Below, piece after piece: positions 1-7,274 of a DNA stretch of 64,000 nt. Under the pieces are notes generated by a model, which was not told the DNA's origin, did no database searches, and saw only the letters and a list, made by a program, of their open reading frames with translations. Within the stretch, counting starts at the first letter, position 1; each line of letters opens with the position of its first letter. The position numbers and the translations under genes are program-made. Source of the stretch: Micromonospora sp. H61 (GTDB taxonomy: Bacteria > Actinomycetota > Actinomycetes > Mycobacteriales > Micromonosporaceae); the NCBI RefSeq assembly GCF_018070325.1, contig NZ_JAGPXY010000020.1:1-64000 (forward strand), given 5' to 3'.

Positions 1-816
1 GCCACCGAACTCGTGCCAATGTGGAGCGAGGACATGCCGCGCGCCGGCGCGCCCCGCCCCACCCCGCGCAGCACGCCGGACGCCCAGGCGGTGTTCTTCG
101 CGGCCTGCGTCGGCAGCCTCTTCGCACCCGAGGACGGCTCGTCCGGCGGTTCGGCGGCGGCGTTCCTGCGCCTCTGCGAACTGGCCGGGGTGCCGCTCGT
201 CGTACCGACCGGCACGGCGGGTCTGTGCTGCGGAACCCCGTGGCAGTCCAAGGGTTACCCCGCCGGTCACCGTGAGATGGCCGAGCGGACGCTGGCCGCG
301 CTCTGGGCGGCCAGCGACGAGGGCCGGCTGCCCGTCGTGTGCGACGCGTCATCGTGCACGCACGGGCTGACACAGCTGACCGCCGCGCTGGCCGAGGAGC
401 ACCAGGCGCGGTACGGCGCGCTGCGCTTCGTCGACAGCGTGACCTTCACCGCCGAGCACCTCCTGCCGGCGCTGCCGCAGCCCCGGCGACTGGGCTCGCT
501 GGCCCTGCACCCCACCTGCTCCACAGTGCACCTGGGCGGCATCGACGACCTGCGCGCGGTGGCCGGGGCGGTCGCCGACACCGTCACCGTGCCGGACAGT
601 TGGGGGTGCTGCGCCTTCGCCGGTGACCGGGGGCTGCTGCACCCCGAGGTCACCGCCAGCGCCACCGCGGCGCAGGCCGCCGAGATCAACGAGCGCGACC
701 ACGACGCGTACGCCTCCTGCAACCGCACCTGCGAGATGGGCATGAGCCGGGCCACCGGCCAGCCGTACCGGCATGTGCTCGAGGTGCTCGTCGAGGCGGT
801 CGAGCCGCCAGCGTAG
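1..816 (+). CDS. FAD/Fe-S oxidoreductase (D-lactate dehydrogenase type), C-terminal part
   Basis: The frame is open to the left edge, so the start lies outside the window and about 271 residues are visible. Two cysteine-rich CCG domains can be seen: a CxGS segment followed by GLCCGTPWQSKG (near base 230), and PTCS followed by WGCCAFAGDRG (near base 610). This tandem CCG arrangement is the Fe-S end of large FAD-dependent D-lactate or glycolate dehydrogenases, which oxidise 2-hydroxy acids at the membrane and pass electrons through the clusters. The FAD half should lie upstream. A strong hairpin follows the stop. The family call is good; the substrate is inferred. Confidence 0.8.
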   Translation, partial: ATELVPMWSEDMPRAGAPRPTPRSTPDAQAVFFAACVGSLFAPEDGSSGGSAAAFLRLCELAGVPLVVPTGTAGLCCGTPWQSKGYPAGHREMAERTLAALWAASDEGRLPVVCDASSCTHGLTQLTAALAEEHQARYGALRFVDSVTFTAEHLLPALPQPRRLGSLALHPTCSTVHLGGIDDLRAVAGAVADTVTVPDSWGCCAFAGDRGLLHPEVTASATAAQAAEINERDHDAYASCNRTCEMGMSRATGQPYRHVLEVLVEAVEPPA

Positions 817-869
817 CCGGCGGTCCCTGCTCACGAGGTGCGCTGCTGACCCGGCTCGGCGTTTCCCCG

Positions 870-898
870 GCGGGGCGCTGGCACGGCCAGCGCCCCGC
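870..898. terminator. Bidirectional hairpin between convergent genes
   Basis: Twelve-base-pair perfect stem (870-881 with 887-898) and a five-base loop, placed between the stop at 816 and the opposite-strand stop at 917. There is no clear U-tract, as is common in actinomycetes. Confidence 0.7.
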
Positions 899-916
899 TT
901 CGTCCCGAGTCTTGCG

Positions 917-2950
917 TCACGGGCAGGGTGTCCGTCCGCAGACGTCGACGACCTTGCCGGTGAGCAGGAAGACCGCCTTCTGTTTCTGGGCTCCGGCCTG
1001 GGCGCGGGGGAACTCGTGCGGATCGTCGCCGTGCTCCGGTCCGGCCGGGGCGAGGTTGGTCGGGGGCGGCGCGTACGCCGCGCCGCTGTTCCAGATCACG
1101 ATCGCCGAGCCGGTGTACGGGTAGCGGCGGATCGGCGTGATGCCCCAGTACGGCCGCACGTCCAGCGCCCAGCCGTCGGCGAGAGCGGGAGTGTGCAGGC
1201 GCGCGCCGATGGTGCGCGCCTGCACCTCCGCCGCGGCGGGCGAGACCTGCTGGTCGCCGAAGGCCACGTGCATCAGCACCTGGTGCGCCGGGGTGCGCGG
1301 GAGTGGCCGGTCGGTCATGTGCTGGGCGTACCCGTTGGCCTCGGACCGGTCCCACAACATCTGCAGCAGCGCGAGGACCAGCTGTTGGTCGGCAGTGTCC
1401 GGGTAGTAGCCGTCGAGCACCGTCTGGAACGGCGCGAAGTCCACGCTGCGTTGCAGCAGCGTGGAGTAGTTCATCGCCGGTACGCCGAGCACCGACCGGG
1501 TCCAGTCCTGGGCGATGGCGGTGAGGGCACCTCCGTTGATGCCGCCCTGGCTGTTGCCGTCGTAGTGCAGCCCACCGACGCGATTGATCAGCGGCCGGGC
1601 GGTGTCGTCCCGAAACGCCGGATGCGCGGCGAACCCAGCCGGGTGGATCATCGCGCGACCCAGGAAGAGGAAGTTCAGGAGACTCTGCTGCAACCGGTCC
1701 GCCACCGCGGGAAAGACGCTGAGGTCGGTGAAAGCGTTGGCCACGAAGGGAACGTCGGCGGCGGCCATGCCGATCCAACTGGTCGCGCAGAAGGTGAAGT
1801 TGTGGGTGTTCGACATCGTCCTGACGTTGCCGGCGTTGATCTCGGTCGGTCGGCCGAGCAGTCCGTGGCCGTAGAGCGAGAGATGAGCCGGCCGCGCGGC
1901 CGAGGCGCTGCGCGGAATGTTGCAGACGAAGTCCGCCGCCACCGTCGCGCCGGACGGCGTGGGCACTGCGTTCGGTGTGGGTGGCGTCCCGGCGCCGCCG
2001 GCCGGCCCGTAGTGCAGGCGGGAGCCCGGCCCGCCGTCGCCGGTCAGATAGGACGGTACGCCGATGGTGCCGGTCACCTGCCGGGCGATCAGCGGATCCT
2101 GCTCCGGCGAATAGTCGGTGACCATGTTGACGGTGACCGACGGCGCGGCTCGGCCGAGGTCGGCGAACGCGTCGTCCCGGACCGCCAGCATCCGCCCGGT
2201 CAACCCGTGCCGGCTGGCCACCGTGAAGTCCCAGGCCAGGTAGAGGCTGTGCCGCTTGACGCCGGTCCGGCTCAGCTCGGCGACGATCCGCCTCAGTTGC
2301 GTTCCCCGAGCGTCCCGCTGCCTGAGGCCGGCACTCGTCACGTACGCCGTGAACGCCTTCGGCGCCGGAATCAACGCCCCGTTGCCGTCCCGCAGACCGC
2401 GCAACCCGACGACGTAGCGGGTGCCCTCGGTCAGCGCCACCGCAGGCCGGATGATCAGCAGCTGCCGGTCGGGCTGGCCGGCGGCGTGCGCGTCCAGCTC
2501 GGCCCAGTACGGCGTGCGCTCACCGGTGCGGGTGTTGAGCAGCACGATCGGCGCGTTCGGCGCCAGCGAGCGGCCGATGTCGGTGACCGGCGCGATCCCG
2601 CTCGCCGCGGCGTCGAGACCGGGTACGCGCACCAGGATCGGTGAGCCCGGACTGAACCCGTCCTGCCGGTTCCACTCCGTCGGGTCGATCGGGGTGCCCT
2701 GCACGTTGGCGGGCATCGCGGCGGCGGCGAACCGCACCCGCTTGCCGGTGGCGCTGCTCCGGTCCGGCACTGTGAAGTAGTCGTTCGGAAACGGCAGCAG
2801 GCAGGCGGTCGGGTCGATCGGGTCGCAGGACGGATGCCCGGCCGGGGCGGGAGTCGTTGGCGGTGCGGCAGGGGCCGCCGTGCCGAGCAGGACGGTGCCT
2901 GCTGCCACCAGCACGGACACGGCGAGACGGAGCCCTCTGGAGGTGGTCAC
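917..2950 (-). CDS. Secreted alpha/beta-hydrolase-like protein
   Basis: About 677 residues with a signal peptide (hydrophobic stretch to residue ~32, Ala-rich cleavage region, then a Pro-rich segment). Near residue 360 there is a YGHGLLG oxyanion-type loop and near 467 a GNSQGG nucleophile elbow, so a serine hydrolase fold in the C-terminal half is likely. The N-terminal half is Ig/beta-rich in appearance and unassigned. AAGGAG directly abuts an ATG at 2956 but lies six bases from the GTG at 2950, so the GTG is preferred. The substrate is unknown; extracellular lipase or esterase action is inference. Confidence 0.7.
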   Translation of the reverse strand: MTTSRGLRLAVSVLVAAGTVLLGTAAPAAPPTTPAPAGHPSCDPIDPTACLLPFPNDYFTVPDRSSATGKRVRFAAAAMPANVQGTPIDPTEWNRQDGFSPGSPILVRVPGLDAAASGIAPVTDIGRSLAPNAPIVLLNTRTGERTPYWAELDAHAAGQPDRQLLIIRPAVALTEGTRYVVGLRGLRDGNGALIPAPKAFTAYVTSAGLRQRDARGTQLRRIVAELSRTGVKRHSLYLAWDFTVASRHGLTGRMLAVRDDAFADLGRAAPSVTVNMVTDYSPEQDPLIARQVTGTIGVPSYLTGDGGPGSRLHYGPAGGAGTPPTPNAVPTPSGATVAADFVCNIPRSASAARPAHLSLYGHGLLGRPTEINAGNVRTMSNTHNFTFCATSWIGMAAADVPFVANAFTDLSVFPAVADRLQQSLLNFLFLGRAMIHPAGFAAHPAFRDDTARPLINRVGGLHYDGNSQGGINGGALTAIAQDWTRSVLGVPAMNYSTLLQRSVDFAPFQTVLDGYYPDTADQQLVLALLQMLWDRSEANGYAQHMTDRPLPRTPAHQVLMHVAFGDQQVSPAAAEVQARTIGARLHTPALADGWALDVRPYWGITPIRRYPYTGSAIVIWNSGAAYAPPPTNLAPAGPEHGDDPHEFPRAQAGAQKQKAVFLLTGKVVDVCGRTPCP

Positions 2951-3036
2951 ACGCATCTCCTTCGACGCTGGACGGCGGATCGACGGGTGGTGTTCTTCCT
3001 ACGCGTATGAAAGAGACTCAGCAAGCGAACAAACTC

Positions 3037-3089
3037 GCGGCCGGTGGCCGGGCAGCCCGATCACGCTCTGGCTGCCGGCCACCGGCCGC
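3037..3089 (-). terminator. Long hairpin after the small membrane protein gene
   Basis: Arms 3037-3057 and 3070-3089 pair over about 20 bases with one bulged G and a 12-base loop. It lies just downstream of the minus-strand stop at 3112 and before the next minus-strand start. Confidence 0.7.
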
Positions 3090-3111
3090 ATCGACGACGA
3101 CTGACGGAAGA

Positions 3112-3258
3112 TCAGTCGGTGATCACCGGCCAGGCGTAGGCGAGCAGGGCGCAGGCGGCGCCCAGAAGCGCGAGCGAGACACCCCTCGTGGGCAGCGGCA
3201 GAGCAGCGAGCACGATCAGGATGACGGCGACAACGTAGAGAAATGCCTGGACCGACAT
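3112..3258 (-). CDS. Small membrane protein (48 aa)
   Basis: Forty-eight residues, start ATG at 3258 preceded by GAGGAG with good spacing. Two hydrophobic segments (residues ~5-20 and ~27-44) separated by a short LPLPTRG turn predict a helical hairpin in the membrane. It resembles small membrane proteins common in Micromonosporaceae, but no function can be assigned. A strong hairpin follows it. Confidence 0.65.
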   Translation of the reverse strand: MSVQAFLYVVAVILIVLAALPLPTRGVSLALLGAACALLAYAWPVITD

Positions 3259-3391
3259 GGTGCTCTCCTCGATCAGGGGAAACGAGCGGCTGACTTCATC
3301 CGCCGGGATGCCCCCAGGGGTGATCTCGGAAACCCTCCTTCCGATCACGGTTTGGCCCACAGTGGTACGTGCGGATCGTCCGGTGCGGCGC

Positions 3392-4033
3392 CTACGTCGG
3401 GAGAAGAAGCGCTTCGGCACCCACCGGTCGAAAGCCCGCCGCTTGGAAGGCGCGCACACTTCGCGCGTTGCCGGCGGCCTGCTGGGCCCAGACCGGCTGA
3501 CCGTGGGGCACCAGATGTCGGGCGGCGGTCGCCAGCGCCCGCCCCAGGCCGCGGTGGCGCCGCTCGTCGTCGACCTCGATCGCCGCCTCCCAACGGCCGG
3601 CCACCCCGCGGCCGAGCACGACCACCCCACCCTCGGCGGCCCAGACACGGATGTCGTCACGACGCCGACGCGACCTGACCTCGCGAGGATGATCCGCGTC
3701 CGCCAGCTCAGTCAGTTGCAACGGAGGCGGCCCGTCAAGGCAACTCGCGACGGTCAGCAGGTCGATCGTGTCCATCGAGCGCCGGGTGCGGTCGAGCAGC
3801 GCACCCAGGAACCGCGGATTCATCGTGGCAGCCAGGGGGTCGCAGTCGACGGTGGCCAGCGTACGACGTACCCACTGGGGATCTTCGTCGGTGAACACCA
3901 CCGAGTGTCCGGTGAACGCGATGACTCCGGCGTCGCGGCGGCTCGGCTGCGGCACCACTGTGGTCCCGCCGTCCGACGGCGGGAAACGGCCCTGCGCCGC
4001 CGCGTCCAGGATGTCGGCCAACGTGCGGTCCAT
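3392..4033 (-). CDS. GNAT family N-acetyltransferase
   Basis: 213 residues. The C-terminal third carries the GNAT acetyl-CoA-binding signature HRGLGRALATAA followed by AGNARSVRAFQAAGF, the usual beta4-alpha3 and beta5-alpha4 elements. The ~110 residues before it are not recognisable and could be a substrate domain. GAGGAGAGG lies upstream of the ATG at 4033, which decides this start over longer open frames that run into the upstream region. The substrate is unknown. It is monocistronic in appearance. Confidence 0.8.
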   Translation of the reverse strand: MDRTLADILDAAAQGRFPPSDGGTTVVPQPSRRDAGVIAFTGHSVVFTDEDPQWVRRTLATVDCDPLAATMNPRFLGALLDRTRRSMDTIDLLTVASCLDGPPPLQLTELADADHPREVRSRRRRDDIRVWAAEGGVVVLGRGVAGRWEAAIEVDDERRHRGLGRALATAARHLVPHGQPVWAQQAAGNARSVRAFQAAGFRPVGAEALLLPT

Positions 4034-4194
4034 TGTCGCCTCTCCTCGGTCCCCGACCGCACGGCTGTCGAGGGCGGACGTGGGCAATGCGCTCCCGCCC
4101 CTTGCCACCGCGCGGACCAAACAGTGTCCAGACATCCTCCCGGGTGAGGTGAGCAACTGGGTGCCCGCCGTGTCGTGAATGAGAACAATGACGA

Positions 4195-4231
4195 CCAAGG
4201 GTGTGACCCGGCTTCCGGGTCACACCCTTGG
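4195..4231 (-). terminator. Strong hairpin terminator of the CBM2 protein gene
   Basis: A perfect 17-base-pair stem (4195-4211 with 4215-4231) and a three-base loop, 57 bases beyond the minus-strand stop at 4288. It also insulates the start region of the GNAT gene downstream. Confidence 0.85.
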
Positions 4232-4287
4232 CACATTCACGGATCTGGGGGGCACCGCTGACGGCCCCCGCCCACGACCCCGACGGG

Positions 4288-5502
4288 TCAGCAGCCGATC
4301 CGGCTGGACCCCAGTGCGACGTCGTCGTACCAGAGGGTGTCGGCTCCGCCGCCGTAGCTCTCCCAGCCCAGCTTCAGGTCGGTGAGCTGCGGCCGCCAGG
4401 TGCGGTTGTACCACTGGCCGTCGATGTCGTGCGTGGGTGCGCCGTCAGCGGTCAGCCCGGGGATGGCGGTGCCGTCCACCCAGGTACGCAGCTGACCGGC
4501 CACACCGTCCACCATGAACTCGACGCAGGTCCACCGGTTGGTGGGCAATGGCAGGCTCTGCGCCACCCCGGCCGGGCTCTGCTCGGGCAGGGTCGCGTCG
4601 TCGGAGGCGCGGTTCCACTGCAACGCGCCGTTCTGGCCACCCAACCGCAGGTCCTTGTTGCCGTCGGCGGCGTCGGCCATGGCGATCATCGTGGTGTGTT
4701 CGGTGGGTTGGGCGGTGGTGTGCCGGACCCAGATCCGGCCGTACCGGAGGTTGCCCACGCTGCCGAGGTTCTTCGTGGATCTGACGAAGACGTGGTTGCA
4801 GTACCCGGCGGCGCCGTTGATCCGGACCGACCGACTGCCGCTGTGCGTGATCGCCGTGTCGATGGTGGCGGCACCGGCGCCGGAACAGTCCGGGCTCACC
4901 ACGGCCCAGTCACCGGAGGGCGTCGAACCGGTCTGGCCCTCGAAGCCGTCGCAGAGCGCCGCGCCAGCACACGCAGTCGGCGGCTCGGTGGTGGGCGGCG
5001 GGGTGGTCGGCGGCGGCGTCGTCGGCGGAGGCGTGGTGGGTGGCGGCGTCGTCGGCGGCGGGGTGGTCGGCGGCGGCGTGGCGCCGTTGCACGCTACGCC
5101 GTTCAGGCTGAACCCGGTCGGCGCACCACCACTGGAGCCGTACGTGCCCTGCAACCCGAACTCGGTGGAGCCGCCCGCCGGGATGCTGCCGTTGTACGAC
5201 GCGTTGCGGGCGGTCACCGTCGATCCGGACTGGCTGACCGTGGCATTCCAGCCACTGGTGACCCGCTCGTCCCCGGCGTACGTCCAGGCGACGGTCCAAC
5301 TGGAGACGGCCGCGTCCCCCGGGGAGACCTTGACGGTGGCGGTGAATCCGCCGGGCCACTGGTTGGGCGTGTAGTCGACCCGGCAACCCTGGGCGGCTGC
5401 GGCCGGGCCGCTGAGCACGGCCGCTCCGGTGGTGGTCGCGGCGGCGGCCAGCGCGGCGGCGACCACCAGGGTCGCGGCGGGGCGGGCACGGAAAATCGTC
5501 AT
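4288..5502 (-). CDS. Secreted CBM2 protein with Cip1-like lyase-fold domain
   Basis: 404 residues: signal peptide (1-37), a family 2 cellulose-binding module (about 40-139, Cys at both ends, WNATVSQSG and FGLQGTY motifs), a PPPTT-repeat linker (about 143-172), then a C-terminal domain (about 178-404) resembling the Cip1/polysaccharide-lyase-like beta-jelly-roll found with cellulases. It should bind crystalline cellulose outside the cell; whether the second domain cleaves glucuronan or another uronic polymer is inferred. AAGGA precedes the ATG at 5502; the frame upstream is not coding. A TTGATT-17-TAGATT promoter lies 200 bases upstream. Confidence 0.8.
   Translation of the reverse strand: MTIFRARPAATLVVAAALAAAATTTGAAVLSGPAAAAQGCRVDYTPNQWPGGFTATVKVSPGDAAVSSWTVAWTYAGDERVTSGWNATVSQSGSTVTARNASYNGSIPAGGSTEFGLQGTYGSSGGAPTGFSLNGVACNGATPPPTTPPPTTPPPTTPPPTTPPPTTPPPTTEPPTACAGAALCDGFEGQTGSTPSGDWAVVSPDCSGAGAATIDTAITHSGSRSVRINGAAGYCNHVFVRSTKNLGSVGNLRYGRIWVRHTTAQPTEHTTMIAMADAADGNKDLRLGGQNGALQWNRASDDATLPEQSPAGVAQSLPLPTNRWTCVEFMVDGVAGQLRTWVDGTAIPGLTADGAPTHDIDGQWYNRTWRPQLTDLKLGWESYGGGADTLWYDDVALGSSRIGC
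4984..5088 (-). repeat. PPPTT linker-coding tandem repeat
   Basis: Seven near-identical 15-base units encode the Pro-Thr linker between the CBM2 and C-terminal domains. It is a protein linker and is prone to slippage. Confidence 0.85.
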
Positions 5503-5703
5503 GAACGGTCCTTCTGCCATCGAGCTGAGCGGAGACGGCACGGCGGCGCGTCCTGGACGGACGCGGCGCGACAACGTGCCCTGGATGCGGCGCGGCGGTG
5601 CGCCACAGCGACCGGTCGCGCGTACGACCGAAATGCCCGGCTCGGGGTGGACCTGTCAGCCGCCGACGGCCCGGTCCCCCGGACCCCGGCGGCGCCCACC
5701 CTC

Positions 5704-5732
5704 AATCTATTGACGATCGCCTATTGAATCAA
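5704..5732 (-). promoter_or_regulatory. Promoter of the CBM2 protein gene
   Basis: On the minus strand, TTGATT (5732-5727) and TAGATT (5709-5704) are separated by exactly 17 bases in an AT-rich island. CAATAG occurs twice in direct orientation inside it, a possible regulator site. The leader would be about 195 bases. Confidence 0.6.
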
Positions 5733-5799
5733 GCTTCGGAATTCCGGGTTTCGCCCGGACGGCCCCGCGCCTGCGCGCTCTCCCGCAAGCGAGGTCCGG

Positions 5800-5915
5800 T
5801 GTCCCAGGCGCGAGGGAGTGGTTCCCCCCGTGAAGGGGATCACTCCTGCTCCCAGTTGGTCGACCGTAAAGGCATCGCAGGGCCGCGGTGCCGCGGCCAG
5901 ATTGGGAGGACGACG
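5800..5915 (+). promoter_or_regulatory. Structured 5' leader of the secreted protein gene
   Basis: The 413 bases between the divergent starts at 5502 and 5916 hold no gene. On the plus side two hairpins precede the ribosome site: arms 5813-5825 and 5837-5848 (GGAGTG...CACTCC), and a perfect 8-base-pair stem at 5881-5898. The ribosome site GGGAGGA starts six bases later (5905-5911). It looks like a cis-regulatory leader or attenuator; I could not match it to a named riboswitch class. Confidence 0.4.
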
Positions 5916-6515
5916 ATGCGCAGAACACTCGGATGGGGCATGGCCGCAGCGGCGATGGCAGTCGCGGCGGCGACGCCGGCCGGGGCGGCGGACCATCGAC
6001 CGGCGCGGGTGACCGGATCGGCGGAGTTCGTCCTGCCGTACGGGCAGGACGGCGACGTGCAAGCGTTCACCTTCGACGCCCGGTCGGCGCCGTACAGCCG
6101 CCCGCTCCCGATTCCGAGAGGGGAGAACGGCACCCCGGCGGACGCGGCGGGGACGGTGCGAGTCTCACACTGGCTGGCCGCAGCCGACATCACCGTACGG
6201 TGGGAAGCGTCGGTGGACTGCATGATCACCAGCCCGGGTCACGCGACCCTGACCGGCATCGTCACCCGCGCCGACCAGATGGCCAATGATCTCGTCGGTA
6301 AGCGGGTCGGATTCAGCGTGCAGGACGGCGGGCGCGGCGGCGACCGGGTCGGCTTCACCTGGTCAGCCAGCATGGACCAGGACGAGGAAGGCCAGTGGGG
6401 CCCAGCCCGAATCGGTACGTGCCTCGCACCGGCGGCGTTCGCCACGGTGACTCGCGGCAGCTTCACAGTGCGGCACGCCGAACTGACTGCGCCGCCGGAG
6501 GACGAGCGACCCTGA
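5916..6515 (+). CDS. Secreted protein of unknown function
   Basis: 199 residues with a clear signal peptide (AAAAMAVAAATPAGAA, cleavage near residue 25). The mature part is mostly beta-predicted, with two Cys (in SVDCMIT and GTCLAP) that could form a disulfide. GGGAGGA precedes the ATG at 5916. I do not recognise the family. The structured leader suggests regulated expression. Confidence 0.7.
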   Translation: MRRTLGWGMAAAAMAVAAATPAGAADHRPARVTGSAEFVLPYGQDGDVQAFTFDARSAPYSRPLPIPRGENGTPADAAGTVRVSHWLAAADITVRWEASVDCMITSPGHATLTGIVTRADQMANDLVGKRVGFSVQDGGRGGDRVGFTWSASMDQDEEGQWGPARIGTCLAPAAFATVTRGSFTVRHAELTAPPEDERP

Positions 6516-6589
6516 CCACGCCGCGACAAGGGAAAGATGTTCCGGGGCCCGTGTCGATCCGTGGGCCGCTCGTTCGACGTGGGGATGCT

Positions 6590-6608
6590 GGGGCCGGGAG
6601 ACGGCCCC
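6590..6608. terminator. Short hairpin
   Basis: Seven-base-pair GC stem with a five-base loop, 75 bases after the secreted protein gene. A weak terminator candidate. Confidence 0.3.
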
Positions 6609-6730
6609 GTCGGATCAGTTCTCGGCACCGCTCAGGTCGTCGGTGGTGATCACGCCGCCACGACTCACCACGGCAGGTGCGGTGTCAGGCGGATAATCAC
6701 AGGTCCCAATCGAGTGAGCTGGAGGCCCAC

Positions 6731-7084
6731 ATGCGCGTCATCCGCATTCTGCCCAACCTTCCGGTGGCTGACGTCAGCGCCGCCAAGGGCTTCTACACCG
6801 ACTTTCTCGGTTTGAGCACGGAGGCGTTCAACCTGGGTTGGGTAGCCCGTTACACCTCGCCCGACCCCGACGTGGCCGTGCAGCTCGTCTCCGGCGACGC
6901 GACCGCACCCGAGGACTCGGTCATCAGCGTGCAGGTGGACGACGTGGACGGCGCCTATGCCGAGGCGCAGCGGCTCGGCCATGAGATCGTGCACCCGCTC
7001 ACCACCGAGCCGTGGGGCGTGCGACGGTTCTTCGTCCGCGACCCGGACGGCAACGTCATCAACGTGGCGGCGCACCGTTCCTGA
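6731..7084 (+). CDS. VOC family (glyoxalase-like) protein
   Basis: 117 residues forming one vicinal-oxygen-chelate unit pair: N-terminal NLPVADVSAAKGFYTDFLGL and the typical C-terminal FFVRDPDGNVINV with the metal-ligand-like region. Such proteins act as glyoxalases, dioxygenases or drug-binding resistance proteins; the activity here cannot be told. The ATG at 6731 follows GAGCTGGAGG. It stands alone. Confidence 0.8.
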   Translation: MRVIRILPNLPVADVSAAKGFYTDFLGLSTEAFNLGWVARYTSPDPDVAVQLVSGDATAPEDSVISVQVDDVDGAYAEAQRLGHEIVHPLTTEPWGVRRFFVRDPDGNVINVAAHRS

Positions 7085-7108
7085 GGCGATCCGGACAATC
7101 CCGAGGGA

Positions 7109-7148
7109 TTGACCCTTACCGGCGGGCCGATGTTAACTGCATATCAAC
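7109..7148 (+). promoter_or_regulatory. Promoter region with a LacI-type half-site
   Basis: TTGACC (7109-7114) is followed by CGATGTTAAC (7128-7137) and ATATCAACG. CGATGTTAAC is identical to the left half of the operator at 18876, but the right half is not conserved, so this is a partial match 130 bases upstream of the ThuA-domain gene. Confidence 0.35.
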
Positions 7149-7274
7149 GATGTGGATCGATGTTCATCCGGTTGGCGCCAAGCCGGCCTGGTGGCACCGC
7201 TCCGCGTCGTCTCGACATCGCCCTCGTTTCGGCGGACGCGGGCACATCGGGCACTTCCTCACAAGGAGCCCTGC

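Noticed and set aside
773-2644. Long open frame on the plus strand opposite the secreted hydrolase gene
   Set aside because: Its translation is Arg/Gly/Val-rich with no recognisable motif, while the minus-strand frame has a signal peptide and hydrolase motifs. Typical GC-rich antisense artefact.
4984-5088. 15-base tandem repeats that could suggest a CRISPR or minisatellite
   Set aside because: The units have no spacers and encode the PPPTT linker of a secreted protein in frame.
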